DNA of 64,000 bases, taken from contig NC_055998.1 of assembly GCF_018446385.1 (NCBI RefSeq), positions 70,984,744 to 71,048,743 of the forward strand. Direction: 5' to 3'. Origin of the DNA: Zingiber officinale. Taxonomy: Eukaryota; Streptophyta; Magnoliopsida; Zingiberales; Zingiberaceae. The position numbers and the translations under genes were made by a program. The notes under the pieces were generated by a model, which was not told the DNA's origin, searched no databases, and was given only the letters and a program-made list of their open reading frames with translations. Numbering within the stretch: position 1 is the first letter of the stretch; each line of letters opens with the position of its first letter. Below are positions 1-12,225 of this stretch, piece by piece.

Positions 1-900
1 CACATTGATGAACTCAGTGGCGCGCTCAATTAAGGAATCAAAATTAACAGGAGGATTCCTTACTAAATCTTTAAAGAAATCATTATCATTTAAACCTTGA
101 GAGAAAGCGCTGACTAATATTTCAGTGGTAGCATTAGGTACATCAATAGCTACCTGATTAAATCTTTTGATGTATGCTCAGATAGATTCTTTAGATGCTT
201 GCTTAATTGAAAACAAACTCCAAGGAGTCTTATGATACCTTTTATTTCTGGAGAAATGGTGTAGAAAGACTTTCTTGAAATCTTTAAATCTTCGAATAGA
301 TTTCTCGGGTAATCTCTTGAACCAGCGCTGCGCAGCTCCTCCGAGGGTAGTAAGAAATATCCGACACTTTACCCCGTCAGAGAATTGTTGTAATAATGCT
401 ACGTTCTCGAATTTTAACAAATGATCTTCTGGATCTATTGTTCCAGTATATTCTCCTATCTGAAGATTCTGATACCGCTTAGGAAGCGGATCATCCAGTA
501 CACTTTGAGAGAACGGGGAAATGACCTTCTCTGGTGAGCTATCACTGGTTATCATTTTGATCTTACGCTTTTCTCTATCCAGTGCTTCGCCGGATGATTC
601 TTGGAACATAGGCTTCTTCCCCCCTTGATCCATGGGAGTGCGAAGAAAAGCTCGTGGACGCCTTGTCGAAGAAACAGCAACTGGAGGAAAATACGCATGT
701 TCTTCTTCTTCCAACTCCTTTCCTTTCCCATGCTCAGTAGTTGATATTGTTGGATGATGAGCCGTTGGTAGAGTAGCTCCGGTGTGAGCTTGCAGTTGTT
801 GTTGCTACTATTGTAAGGCTTTTTGTACATGAGAATTGATGAGAAAATCCAGATCCTCATGACTAATGGTAAGTAGGTTTGATTTTCCGGCATCTTCCAT
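1..900 (-). pseudogene. Ty3/gypsy Tat-lineage gag (partial, with nonsense codons)
   Basis: This is the gag of a minus-strand Tat-type LTR retrotransposon, structural polyprotein of the virus-like particle. The likely start is the ATG at 898-900, just inside the primer-binding site. The frame runs to the window edge, so the C-terminus is missing. The core shows the gag pattern around IGEYTGTIDPEDHLLKFEN, then AAQRWFKRLPEKSI and FKDFKKVFLHHFS. The same frame shows NATTEILVSAFSQGL past position 178, matching the gag of Tat element E at 45067-45893. Two in-frame stops break it: a TAG near 813 where Gln is expected and a TGA near 178 where Arg is expected. Both look like C-to-T changes. Family assignment is firm; the copy is not functional. 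Confidence 0.85.
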
Positions 901-935
901 CTTGTAGTCTCAGATTCAGGTGAAGTTTCCCACAG

Positions 936-944
936 ACGGCGCCA
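936..944 (-). promoter_or_regulatory. Primer-binding site of left Tat element
   Basis: On the minus strand TGGCGCCGT lies four bases inside the LTR end. It matches the complement of the 3' end of plant tRNA-Asp, the usual primer of Athila/Tat elements. It fixes the LTR/internal boundary and the orientation. Confidence 0.7.
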
Positions 945-948
945 AATT

Positions 949-2297
949 TGATCCTGTCTGAGAAGCTGGACAAGACGAAGATCCGGAAGAAAGAAACCCA
1001 CCGTACTGATGAAGAATAATGCCGTGCCGATGGAGAATAACTTCTGCAGAATACCGATCTGAGAAATCCAAAGCGGATCCGGAAAGAATAAAGTCGCCGG
1101 AGATTTTCCTCGTATGAAGACCCAATGACGAAGAAGGAAGCCTACTCTGAACAGAAGGAACTCTGATCCGAAGCTTCCAAGATTTCCTACGCACAAGAGA
1201 CCAACCAACACTATTGTCAGTGACCTAAGACCGGGGTGGGAATCCCTGGCTAGGCCCTCCGACGCTCAAGTCAGTGATCTCTCTTGGTGTGGAAGAAGGA
1301 GGAAGAAGATGGTGAACAGTAGCTGGAAAATTAGGCTTATAAATGTGCGCAATAATGTGAACTTACCTAGCCAACGGAGAGGATTCCCCTTTTTATACCA
1401 CTTCATATAACCTCCGTAGTCATGAAGTGGACCCCGGTTTGTTAGAGTTCGTTATGAGATGACGTCAGCGGCGTACTTATGGTAAATGACTTTTAAGGAA
1501 TCTTTTTTGTACCTCAGATGTACCTTCTTTGTCTTTTAGTACCTGCAAAATAATCTGGAAGCATATTTCCCGCCAAAATATATAACACTTGTCATGCATT
1601 TACATACTACAGATATCCTCGTTAATTATTTTCTTTGAAATATTCATTTATGATCCTTTCTCATGTAGCTTCATGCAGCTTCTATTTGCATCCTTTTTAT
1701 ATTAATAAGCTGCATTTTATCCTGTATCTTTCCAAGGTATTGATCGACCGGCCCGTACTGGCTCTCCCCTTGAAAGGATATCCCCGACCGATATTAGCCT
1801 ACCTTCGTCCTGAAGTTATGTCCCGGCCGATATTAACCAACCTTCATCCTGAAGGTATGTCCCGGCCGATATTAGCCTACTCCCTTTAGAGTATATATAT
1901 CTTTCCCTTGGGAAGCGTATTTCGGTCGATATAGGCTTACCTCCTATCGGGGCATGTCCCGACCGATATTAGCCTACCTTCATCCTGAAGGTATGTTCCG
2001 GCCGATATTAACCTTCCTTCCTCCTGAAGGTATGTCTCGGCCGATATTAGCCTACTCCCTTTAGAGTATATATATCTTTCCCTTGGGAGGCGTATTTCGG
2101 TCGATATAGGCTTACCTCCTATCGAGATATGTCCCGACCGATATTAGCCTACCTTCATCCTGAAGGTATGTCCCGGCCGATATTAGCCTACCTTCATCCT
2201 GAAGGTATGTCCCGACCGATATTAGCCTATCTCTTTTGCTTTTCCTTCCTCCTTTTCTTTCCTCATCGGGAGACCCACAAAACCTAACCCATATCAG
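949..2297 (-). repeat. 5' LTR of left Tat element
   Basis: The LTR (1349 bp) starts TGATCCTGTC next to the primer-binding site and ends CCATATCA. Both termini match those of the Tat E LTRs (TGATCCCGTC ... TATCA). It also shares the CCCTCCGACGCTCAAGTCAG block near 1254-1273 with the E LTRs. A tandem array fills its outer third. The second LTR lies outside the window, so the duplication (candidate GATAC at 2298-2302) cannot be confirmed. Confidence 0.75.
1770..2235. repeat. Tandem array of ~39-bp units with ~174-bp higher-order period
   Basis: About eleven units share CGATATTAGCC or the variant CGATATAGGC, at roughly 1790, 1829, 1867, 1927, 1962, 2003, 2041, 2101, 2139, 2177 and 2216. Spacing is 38-41 bp except around the two variant units (about 60 bp). 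The A-A-A-B pattern repeats every ~174 bp (1829/2003, 1867/2041, 1927/2101), so a block of four units was itself duplicated. It lies inside the Tat LTR and is noncoding. Confidence 0.85.
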
Positions 2298-2338
2298 ATA
2301 CAAATAGGGCAAAATCATAAAAATAGGAAATTGGCATA
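2298..2338. other. Short flank between Tat LTR and copia A
   Basis: An AT-rich 41-bp piece. It appears to continue past copia A into 16511 onward, because the joined sequence resembles the stretch near 55600-55680 in the HCT intron. It is probably part of the older LTR-type element into which copia A inserted. Confidence 0.4.
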
Positions 2339-2343
2339 TCTAC
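2339..2343. repeat. Target-site duplication of copia A (left), TCTAC
   Basis: TCTAC lies immediately before the LTR start TGTTAGAG and recurs at 16506-16510 immediately after the LTR end. A 5-bp duplication is the normal copia integration footprint. Confidence 0.9.
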
Positions 2344-3648
2344 TGTTAGAGTGTATACTAAAAGCCTAGCTTTTGTAAACATTTATTTTTGAAATAAAAG
2401 AATCACATTGGTCAAATGTCAAAATTTATTTGTTAAGTGTAGTTGTTCAATTAATTTATATTATAGATAACATGGTGTATGGTGTCACACACAGAAGATT
2501 ATGTTATCAGTCCTTTATAAATTATAAACAGTTGCTCACGACTAAGATGGGAAGGAACAAACCGTTGGAATAGTCGTAGTGTAATTAAGTATTAGTTTCT
2601 CTTGACTAATAAATTACACTAGTACACTCTGAGTGTATTGAGTAGAACCATTTAAGGTAAGTTCTTTATATACTGATTTAATAAAAGAACATGACCTTAG
2701 TTATTATGGAAGTGTGTGCTCTTAATCCTAATATAATAACAAGCGCATATATTTAGTATTTATTTCTTTAACTTATCAAAGGGTGAGATTCAGCTCGATA
2801 AATCAATAGGCCCGATAAGTTGGGAAATGATATTACTTATAGTGTGTGTTGTTGATTATAGAAGGAAACTGTGTCCTAGTAATCTAGGTTGAGAATATTC
2901 CCAAGAGGAGCTCATAAGGATTGTCATGTTAAACCCTGCAGGTGGACTTAGTCCGACATGACAATGATATTGAGTGGTACTACTCTTGGACTAAGACATT
3001 AATTATAGTGAGTTGTCAGTAACTCAATTAAATTAATGGGCATTCAATATCTTAAACACGGGGAGATTAACACACTCATGATAAGAAGGATCCCATAATG
3101 TAATTTGGGATTGGTGCGGTAGTGCAATAATAATTCTCTAGTGAAATGAGTTATTGTTGACAAACTTGAGTTGTGTGTTCGGGGCGAACACGGGATACTT
3201 GAGCTCATCAGGAGGTCAAAACCAATTTCTCCTCTAGGTCCCTGTCATAGCCTCAATGAAGCCTTAAATCCACTCATGAAATGCCCATCTTGGTGTCTAA
3301 GAGGGGGATGACCCATGGCTTAGTGACCAAGCCATAGGGGTCGGCCACTTACTTCTCAAAGGGGCCAGCCCTTTGCTTGGTGCCCAAGCAAGAAGGGGTC
3401 GGCCAATATAATTCAAACTAGGAGGGGTGTTTTGAATTTTTAAAATCTTCTCTTTGTAGATATCTACAAGTTTTAAAAGAGATATTTTAAAATATAAAAC
3501 TTTTCTTATTTGAATTAGGACACATGGTTTAAAAGAAAGTTTAAAATTTTTTAAAACTTTCCTTTTTTAACCATTCTCATGATTTTTAGAAAAAAGGAAG
3601 AGAAATTTTAAATTTGAAACTTTCTATTTTTGTAACCATGTTTAAAAA
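2344..3648 (+). repeat. 5' LTR of copia A, first part
   Basis: Begins TGTTAGAGTGTATACT and follows the 3' LTR (14081 onward) base for base with scattered differences up to the TTTAAAAA at 3641-3648, where element C begins. The counterpart of roughly 15388-16257 of the 3' LTR is absent here. The LTR resumes at about 8778. Confidence 0.85.
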
Positions 3649-4640
3649 ATACCCCAAAGATACATGGGAAGATCTGTATGACTCATCATAGACCGTACCA
3701 TATCTAATAGGGTACGATTCCTCCTTTCGGATACACCATTCCATTGTGGTGTTCCAGGAGGAGTGAGTTGGGATAGAATCTCACACTCAGCTAGGTAGTC
3801 ACGAAACTCATGGCTAAGGTATTCTCCACCTCGATCTGATCGAAGTATCTTAATACTCTTGCCAAGCTGGTTCTGTACTTCATTCTTGAATTCTTTGAAC
3901 TTTTCAAAGGATTCAGACTTATGTGTCATCAAGTACACATAACCATATCTACTGAAGTCATCAGTAAATGTGATGAAGTACCCATAATCGCCTCTAGCAG
4001 CGACATTGAAAGGGCCACATACATCACTATGTATAAGACCTAACAAGTCAGTCGCACTCTCACTGTGCCCACTAAAGGGAGTCTTGGTCATCTTGCCTAG
4101 TAGGCATGACTCGCACATCTCATAAGATTCAAAATCAAATGAGTCCAGCAAACCATCCTTATGGAGCTGGGATAAGCGCTTGACATTTATATGACCTAAG
4201 CGACAGTGCCAGAGATAGGTTTGGTTCACGTCATTTGACTTGAACCTCTTGGTATTTATGTTATAGATAGGGCTTTCAAGGTCTAGAATGTAGAGTCCAT
4301 TCATCATAGGTGCACTACAATAGAACATATCTTTTAAATAAACTGAACAACATTTGTCCTTTATTATAAAAGAGAAACCTTTCTTGTCCAAACAAGAAAC
4401 TGAAATTATGTTCTTAATTAAAGCAGGCACATAACAGCATTCATCTAATTCTAATACAAGCCCAGAGGGCAGAGATAGATGATAAGTTCCTACAGCAACA
4501 AGTGCAACCCGTGCTCCATTGCCTACGCGTAGGTCCACCTCGCCCTTTGCCAATGCCCTGCTATTTCTCAGTACCTGCACATTAGTACAAATGTGAGAAG
4601 CACATCTGGTATCTAATACCCATGATGAAGAAATAGATAG
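3649..4640 (-). pseudogene. Copia C protease end and integrase, truncated
   Basis: Minus-strand Ty1/copia pol fragment. It holds the protease-like motif WVLDTRCASH near 4610, where the active-site DTG has become DTR. The integrase zinc-finger region follows (TYLWHCRLGHIN, CESCLLGKM), then the catalytic core: HSDVCGPF, TFTDDFSRYGYVYL, and RSDRGGEYLSHEF with QWNGVSERRNRT. The frame stops abruptly after the LWG that normally begins the LWGYAL block, exactly at the junction with copia A LTR. The rest of integrase, RT, RNase H and the 3' LTR are missing, so the element cannot move. Confidence 0.85.
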
Positions 4641-4699
4641 ATTGACTTCTCTAACATATATACCTGAAGTGGAAGTCTCACTTCGCTTCTTCTTAAGAT

Positions 4700-5494
4700 C
4701 TTCCAGGTAGACTTTGCCGTTCCTGTTCCAATGCCCGGTCTGACCGCAGTGGAAGAGGTAGCATCCTTGGCGACCCCTCCTTTAGGCTTCAGTGCCTTGC
4801 CTTTGCCCTTGGCTTGGGACTTTCCTTTGCCTTTGGGCTTGCCCTTGCCCTTGTGTTTCTGAACCATCAGAACAGAGTGGGGCTTAGCCTTCTTAAGGTT
4901 CAGCTCAGTAGTTCTTAACATGCTAAGCAGCTCGGGCAGTGGCTTGTCAATTTCGTTCATGTTGTAGTTTAAAACGAATTGACTATAGCTATCCGGCAAG
5001 GATTGCAAGATCAGGTCAGTGGCCAGCTCTTGGCCAAGCGGGAATTCTAACCTTTGTAGGTTTTCTATGTACCCAATCATTTTGAGTACATATAGGCCTA
5101 CGGGAGCCCCATCTGACATCTTGCACTGAAATAGTGCCCTTGAGATCTCAAATCTCTCATGTCGCGCTTGTCCTTGATACAGTTGACGAAGATGTTCAAC
5201 CATATCGTAAGCGCCCATCAACTAGTGTTGCTTCTGAAGCTCAGAGTTCATGGTCGCGAGCATTAGACAGGACATATCTAATGCGTCATCTTGATGCTTC
5301 TTATAAGCATCTTTGTCAGCAAGCGGGGCATTGGTAGGAGGAGCCTTCGGAATGGGCTGCTCCAGAACGTACAGTTTACGTTCCTGGGTGAGAACTATTC
5401 TTAAGTTCCTGTACCAGTCCAGGAAATTTGCTCCGTTGAGCTTGTCCTTCTCAAGGACAGAACGCAAGGAGAAAGAGTTCGTATTCGACGTCAT
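4700..5494 (-). pseudogene. Copia C gag
   Basis: Starts at the ATG at 5492-5494 (MTSNTNSFSLRSVLEKDKL, LNGANFLDWYRNLRIVLTQE), the standard N-terminus of plant copia gag. One in-frame TAG at 5222-5224 separates it from the remainder (AYDMVEHLRQLYQ through LLSMLRTTELNLKKAK). A lysine-rich linker follows, then a damaged zinc knuckle near 4730-4765 (HCGQTGHWNRNG, where the last Cys has become Gly). The frame shifts close to the knuckle. Non-functional relic of the same element as the integrase downstream. Confidence 0.85.
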
Positions 5495-6940
5495 GGTTAT
5501 CTACAACAGAAAAATACAGAAAATAAATATCATATTCTTTTAAATCATTTAATTAGACCTTTAACTAATTGATGCTCCCACTGAATTTTATAATTCATGT
5601 GGGACAAGATCCACATCATACTAACCCTTGAGTTAGCTTTGGCTAATACGCCCAAGATTTAGTATGATCGGTAGGTAACGATTTACCAATTACATCTCTA
5701 TGTAACTCTTGTTTATAGGATCATTATCCGCAGTTATATTAAAACTTGAGTTAGCTTTGGCTAATACGCCCAAGAATTAATATAAATATGATTTATGTCA
5801 TATCTTTCCAACCGTTGGAAGAATGCCTATAGTTGTACTCGATCCAACCGAGTAAACTAGGAATACTCAATCTAATTGAGTTTGTACTCACCCATGCGTT
5901 GATAAGCGGGACCAAGATTATCCCTCCGTACCCTACCAAGATAATATGTGTTGCTCTGCTTTGGCAGATTCAACAACACATGTGATCGAGGTAGTGATAG
6001 GAATCATGGCACGGTAGGCATTAGAGTTGATGCGATTGAGATCTAATCTAATCGAAAGGGTGCATCTTGTACACGATTTAGATCTAATCTAATCGTTAGG
6101 CACTAATTAATTACTAATCATGCATCACATACACACAAGCAATTAATTAAATTTATTTGTGGTTAGTCATGGCCCTACTACGATCTTCTCAAGCCAATGA
6201 GAAGATCGGATGGTCAACCTAAGGTCAACGGCTTCTCAAGCTCCTTCCCTTGACCACCTTGTGTTGCTGCGCCCTCCTCGTAACTCCGTCTCGAGTGGAC
6301 CTTCCACGACTCCAATTTTGTATATTACAATTTTGAAACTCGAGTTACATTCGAGTCTAAACTAATTTTACAACAAGAATAAATGGAGAAAGGCACGACA
6401 CGCAGGTCGCGTATCAAGTATACAGCACACACAATCACATGACAACACGCAGGCCGTATTATGAATTACAACACAAATATACCAATCAAATTGGGTCTTT
6501 TTGTGCCATGACCATCACAAATTATACATAATTCTAAATTATGTAATTTTCATAATTTTCTGTAATTTTAATACTATTTTTTACAATTTTTATGAGGAAA
6601 AATTCCCGGCGGTCCCGTTTAGCGGTTTTCGGGCGCAATCACGGAATGAATTCCCTTGCAGGGCCAGGGGCAGTGCCCCTACCCACGATCTAACCATCGT
6701 GAATGTCCCTAAGTGATCCTACAGCGCCTTAGCCCGCTGTCCCCAAAAGTTTTGGGGCAAAACCTTGCCGTTTCGGAAAAATCTTCTCGGTAGTCGAAGC
6801 CTACAAGTGTCTAAACACTTGTGCTTCGCTTCTACGAGAAAAATACCCATAAAAACCTTAAAATACTAAAAATTATAGAATGTTACAGAATCTATATTTT
6901 TTATAAAAATATAAACTAAACTCGTACAAGTCTTCGCACG
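5495..6940 (-). other. Copia C 5' leader
   Basis: About 1.45 kb between the gag start and the primer-binding site. It is AT-rich with no coding pattern. The motif TTGAGTTAGCTTTGGCTAATACGCCCAAGA-like occurs twice (about 5631-5655 and 5744-5775), a short internal duplication. Confidence 0.6.
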
Positions 6941-6954
6941 TGGCTCTAATACCA
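6941..6954 (-). promoter_or_regulatory. Primer-binding site of copia C
   Basis: Minus-strand TGGTATTAGAGCCA is one change from the TGGTATCAGAGC of other copia elements here and corresponds to the initiator tRNA-Met primer. It abuts the LTR that starts at 6956. Confidence 0.8.
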
Positions 6955-6955
6955 C

Positions 6956-8777
6956 TGTTGGGTTTTTCGGGCCTCGAAAACCGCTTTTTCGCGTCACGGA
7001 AATCCCGAAACCCCCATGCCACCGGATCCGTGCGAAGTAAAAACTTTCGAAAACATTACGAGTATGAGTTTTATGCTAGTTCTAAACTAGATTTACAAGG
7101 AGAAAACCTTTTACCCTTGATGCGTGCCCTTTACGAATCCCGCTCGTCCAAGGAAGTGCCGGATCTCGAGATCGTCAAGCGTACGATCCTCTAGAAGTAT
7201 CCACACGAACAAATGGGTGGAGAAAAACTAAACAAAGGTGTGCTAGCACCCTTGATCAGCCACGGCAAGAGGAGGAGAGGGAGAGCTTGAGGAGAGGGCT
7301 TGGAAGAAGATGATGTGAATGAGCCTTGAATGAAAAATGAATTTCTCATTCACAACAAAAGTGGCCGACCACCTCAAGAAGTGTAACCCCCTTTTTGCAT
7401 TAAGTGGCCATTAAAGAGGGAATTTGTAACCTCCATGAGGTGGAACACACATGTGCCAACTATGATGATGTGGCACATCATCATTGGCCACTTAATGCCA
7501 AGTCACAAATGATGTGGCATAAAGTCAAGTCAAACTTGACTCTTCCTCTTCCTCTCAAGTCAAGTCAAACTTGACTTAATCTCTCTCATGGTTGATCTAA
7601 TCCAACCATTTAATTCAAGCCAATTTAATATAATGAATCTAATTCATTTAATTAAATTTATTCAATGAATCATAATCTAAATTAGACTCATTGAACACAT
7701 GAATCAACTTGAGTCCAACTCAATTAGCCCAATTAGGATTACTCTTAATCCAATTTGATTCATCACATGAATCTTATCATCTTGGTTCATCATATGAACC
7801 TAATCTCCATCTAATTGTCCTTAGTGTGTGACCCTATAGGTTCTTGTAATGTTGGCAATGCCCTTAAACCCATTTAGGAGCATAAGTAATGAGCAGTATC
7901 TAGCAACACATCATTACTACCCAAGTTACAAGAATGTTGAGATCCAACATCACCTTGTGACTACTAATTGTGACTCCTCACAATATATGACAAGTGTCCT
8001 TCTATCCTAGACATCTAGATTGATCAATGTGAGGCATAGACCATGTCATCCTCTGGCCAATCTAAATCTTGAACTCCAAGTAGACTCACTAAATAAAATG
8101 AGCTCAATATCTCATATTGACTCATTTGGGCATGGCCATGCACTTCGTGGTCTCACTCTATCAAGAATATCGATGTCACTCCCGTCATATAGGAGGGATA
8201 GATCCCATCTACATCACTCACATCCCTCCGCATAATTTGTTACATACCCAGTAATCGCCTTTATAGTCCACCCAGTTATGGGTGACGTTTGACGAAACCC
8301 ATGGTGACTTCAGGTCTAAGGACTAGTAGTCATACTAGTAGTTATACTAATAGCCACATGAGAAAGTATATGACACTCATATAACGATCCATGATACTTT
8401 CTCATGGCGGGTCATTCAGTATACATTCTCCAATGCATACCCATGTGTCAACTTGATATCTCTATATCCATGACTTGTGAGATCAAGTCATCGAGTTGAT
8501 ATACATGCTAGTTTTATTGCATTAACATTGTCCCTGAATGTTAATACTCGACTAGGAATGATTAAGAGTAGTGTTCCCTATATCATCTCACTATCGGTTC
8601 AACTAACCGATTGATATAGGTAAGAACCTTCTACTCAAGTACACTATTATACTTAGTTTATTTGGCACCAATACAAGTAAGTATAATAACCAAAAATAAA
8701 TGCCTTTATTTATATAAGAATATGATACAACAAGTCCATAATACAATCATCAAATGATTGGCTCTAGGACTCTAACT
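6956..8777 (-). repeat. 5' LTR of copia C
   Basis: A 1.8-kb AT-rich LTR read on the minus strand. Its outer end (plus strand GGCTCTAGGACTCTAAC) gives GTTAGAGTCCTAGAGCC, a common copia LTR start with the first base changed. Its inner end is TGTTGGGTTTTTCGGG next to the primer-binding site. Sequence then passes directly into the rest of the copia A LTR (TTTAATTGAATTTGTAACATAGG). No partner LTR survives. Confidence 0.75.
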
Positions 8778-9022
8778 AATAGATATTTAATTGAATTTGT
8801 AACATAGGTTGATTTGGATCAATAGTGTTAAGTTCTGCTTGCGATCTAAATCTAAACCATTAAGAACAGATAAGTTAAATTTGGAATCAATAATGTTAAG
8901 TTCCATTTGTGATTCCTAATTTAATTTTTAAAGAACACAATAGGTTGATTAAGAAAGGTTCGACACTCGTATAAATTTTTTGTACAGTGGAACCGGTACG
9001 ATCTTCCTAGGACCAACCAATA
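8778..9022 (+). repeat. 5' LTR of copia A, second part
   Basis: Matches 16258-16505 of the 3' LTR (TTTAATTGAATTTGTAACATAGG ... CCTAGGACCAAC). It ends ACCAATA where the intact end is ACTAACA, immediately before the primer-binding site. Confidence 0.85.
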
Positions 9023-9024
9023 AT

Positions 9025-9036
9025 TGGTATCAGAGC
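9025..9036 (+). promoter_or_regulatory. Primer-binding site of copia A
   Basis: TGGTATCAGAGC, complementary to the initiator tRNA-Met 3' end, two bases after the LTR end. Confidence 0.85.
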
Positions 9037-10052
9037 TAGGGTTTGTCGCTGTGTGTTTGGTTTTCAAATAGATTATGCACAAGTCATAGATAATTTAGGC
9101 AGGATAATAGTAGGATGTACTAACTTTGTGGTTGCAGGCTCCAACTATTATAGCATATAGATATTGTGTGTGATTGGACCCTTGGACATGTCAAGGGCAT
9201 TTTATTGTGTGTGCATCATTGTAATATTAAATATAGCAGGAGTTGTATTAGTTATTAGGATTTTACATTTTTATTTCGATCTAGATTACATGTACATTCC
9301 TGTATGGAATATAGGATAGATATATGTAAAATTCTATTTTTGTCGCGGATTGTATCCTTGCGAGGCGTGGTGCTATTGGAGGACCTAAGGCGTAGCGGAA
9401 AAGGAAGCTTGATGGACTCGATGGCATGCTCCCTAGGGATGGCAGTACACGTGAAGGACAGTGATGGAAGAAGTCATAATAGTTGAAAAATTAATTTCCA
9501 TATTTATTGCTTTTATTTACTGTGATATATGTGTGCATGTGATGTATGTTAGCATAGGTTAAAATTCCTCACCTTAAATAACTAAGTGGGAGAGGGATTT
9601 TTTAATAAATTCCACGGTCTCCATTACTGGTTTGTAAGTGATGCAACAAGCTTGCATTTTGGCTCTGAGTGCCTCCCTCCACAACGGATGGGTTTGTTGC
9701 GGATCACTAGATCAAACTTCCATTATGGATGGTTATAGGGAATTATTTAGGAGCGTGTGATCTTCTCTAACTGAAAGGGCACAATCCTATTTAATGGACT
9801 AAGTATCAAGTAATGGTATACACTTAGACGCATTCAATAGTATCCTCCCCAATGGAGTCACTGCTATTGTTTTGTGTAACCAAAGGAAAACCAACTATTA
9901 ATTTTATTTGTCATAAAGTTAGGATGACAAGATAATAAAATTAATGGGTAAACCCCTCCTCTTACAAATGTTGAATTTGTATACGTCCACACTAACGTGG
10001 CATATAAAATTCACGGTGTTTTAAGATGTTGGTTATTTTAAAATAGTATTGT
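9037..10052 (+). other. Copia A 5' leader
   Basis: About 1 kb of noncoding leader between primer-binding site and gag. The same leader, clearly homologous, follows the primer-binding site of copia B (38132-39350), showing that A and B belong to one family. Confidence 0.7.
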
Positions 10053-10104
10053 TTGAGGAATCAATATTATTCTAAATTTAGAGTCTTGACCAAAATTTAT
10101 TTTG

Positions 10105-10910
10105 TGATTCTTATGATGACTTTCAACCCACTAGTCATTATACTGAAAGAGAACAGACTTACTGGTCCCAACTATAAAGATTGGAAAAGAAACCTGGGCA
10201 TTGTCTTAACTGCTGAAAGCTATAAGTTTGTACTATCAGAGGTATGCCCAGATACACCTAACAGTGATTGAGTATCATAAGAAATGGGTAAAAGTAGATA
10301 AGATGGCGCGGTGTTACATTTTGGCTTCAATGTCAAATGTATTGCAACATCAGCATCAAGATTTACCAACTGCTTATGATATAATGAACAATATCAAAGA
10401 ACTCTTTGGATACCAGAGTCGGACTGCTAGGCAAGAGGCAATGAGACAGTTAATGATAGCCACCATGTCAGAGGGGACACCCGTAAGGGAGCATATCCTC
10501 AAGATGATGACTTTTCTGAATGAAATACAAGTCCTTGGAGGTGAAATCAATGGGGAAACCCAAGTCGATATTATTCTCCAAACGCTACCCAGAAGTTTTG
10601 AGCAGTTCCGCCTAAACTATAACATGAACAAAAGGGAGTATACGTTGGCGGAACTTCTGACAGAACTATAGGCAGCAGAAGGTATATTTCGTCACAGTTC
10701 TCAGATTCACTATGCTGAAAATGGTTCTACTTCTAAGTCGAAAGACAAGAAGAAGAAGAAACAGGTTGTTTCAGTAAAGAACGTGAATAAACCTCAAGGT
10801 ACAGGACCAAAAGATGGAATGAAGAAGTCGAAGGGCAAGTGCTTTATCTGCAAGCAGGCTGGACATTGGAAAGCTGACTATCCTCGTAGGAAAGAGAACA
10901 ATAAAGGTAT
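10105..10910 (+). pseudogene. Copia A gag
   Basis: Ty1/copia gag in two frames. The first part (ILKENRLTGPNYKDWKRNLG, then IVLTAESYKFVL) is followed by a frameshift near 10260. The second part runs YHKKWVKVDKMARCYILASM and FGYQSRTARQEAMRQLM through LPRSFEQFRLNYNMNKREYT. A TAG at 10669-10671 ends the frame, yet coding similarity continues into a lysine-rich linker and the zinc knuckle CFICKQAGHWKADYP (10840-10884), where the last Cys of CX2CX4HX4C is Tyr. Particle protein, not translatable as one chain. Confidence 0.85.
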
Positions 10911-12225
10911 ATCTCATTCTCTAGTAGTTGAAACATGTTTAGCGGTGTTATCTACCAGCACCTGGTGTGTAGATACGGGAGCCACTGATCATGTCTGTAA
11001 TTCTTTGTAGGGGTTCCAGGAAACCCGACGACTATTTGAAGGAGAGATAACCGTCTACATGGGTAATGCTACTAAGGTGGCGGATGTTGCAGTGGGAGAT
11101 GTCTACTTATCTTTTAATAGGAATAGAATTTTGGTTTTAAGAAACTATCTTTATGTACCCAGTTTTAGAAAGAATTTAATTTCAGTTTCTAAACTGTATT
11201 TGGATGGATATTCTGTTTCTTTTAGTAACAATATGGTTATAAAGAGAAATAGGGTTATTATCTGTTCTGGTGCATTGGTTGGCAATTTATATACTTTAAA
11301 TTCAATATCTCTCACAAAGCAACAAATGGAAATTAATAACACATCTTCTAATTCTAATAAGGGAAAGGAACCTTCTGAAATGAACCAAACATATCTTTGG
11401 CATCTAAGGCTTGGTTATATTAACTTAAGTAGGATTCAAAGGCTTATAGCTGATGGACTCTTGGGTTCATTAGAGTTGGAAAACTTTCCAACCTATGAAT
11501 CTTGCTTGGAAGGTAAAATGACCAAGAGACCTTTTAAGGCCAAGGGGTATAAAGCCAAAGACGTGTTAGAACTGGTCCATTCTGATTTGTGTGGTCCTAT
11601 GTCAATCCAGGCAAAAGGTGGTTATGAATACTTTGTCTCTTTTATATATGACTATTCAAGATACGAATACATTTACTTGATGCGCCGCAAGTCTGAATGC
11701 TTTGATAAGTTCAAAGAATATAGGGCTGATGTGGAGAAACATCTTGGTAAAAGTATCAAGACACTACGGTCTGACCGTGGTGGAGAATACCTCTTTGGAG
11801 AGTTTAGGAATTACTTATCAGAAGTCGGGATTCAATCCTAATTCTCTGCACCTGGTACACCCCAATAGAATGGTGTGGCAGAACGAAGGAATAGGACTCT
11901 TATGGAAATGGTTAGATCGATGATGAGTTATTCAGAATTACCAAATTCATTTTGGGGATATGCTCTAGAAACAGCAGTGTATATTCTGAATATGGTACCT
12001 TCTAAAACAATTCCTTCTACTCCCATGGAATTGTGGAATGGGCGTAAGCCTAGTCTGAATCATATCCGGATATGGGGTAGTCTAGCACATGTGCTGAAGG
12101 GAGATACTAACAAGTTGGAATCACGTACAAAAGTATGTCTGTTTGTGGGATATCCTAAGGGAACGAAAGGGGATTTGTTTTATAATCCTAAAAATCAGAA
12201 AATCATTGTTAGCACCAATGCTTGA
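10911..12225 (+). pseudogene. Copia A protease and integrase
   Basis: Aspartic protease WCVDTGATDH (near 10963-10992), then the integrase zinc finger TYLWHLRLGYIN in which the second His of the HHCC set has become Tyr, CESCLEGKM-like CLEGKMTKR, and the catalytic core HSDLCGPM, FIYDYSRYEYIYLMRRKSE, RSDRGGEYLFGEF and VAERRNRTLMEMVRSMMSY. Stops at 11008-11010, 11839-11841 and 12223-12225 divide it. Copia order protease-integrase-RT is kept. Confidence 0.85.
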
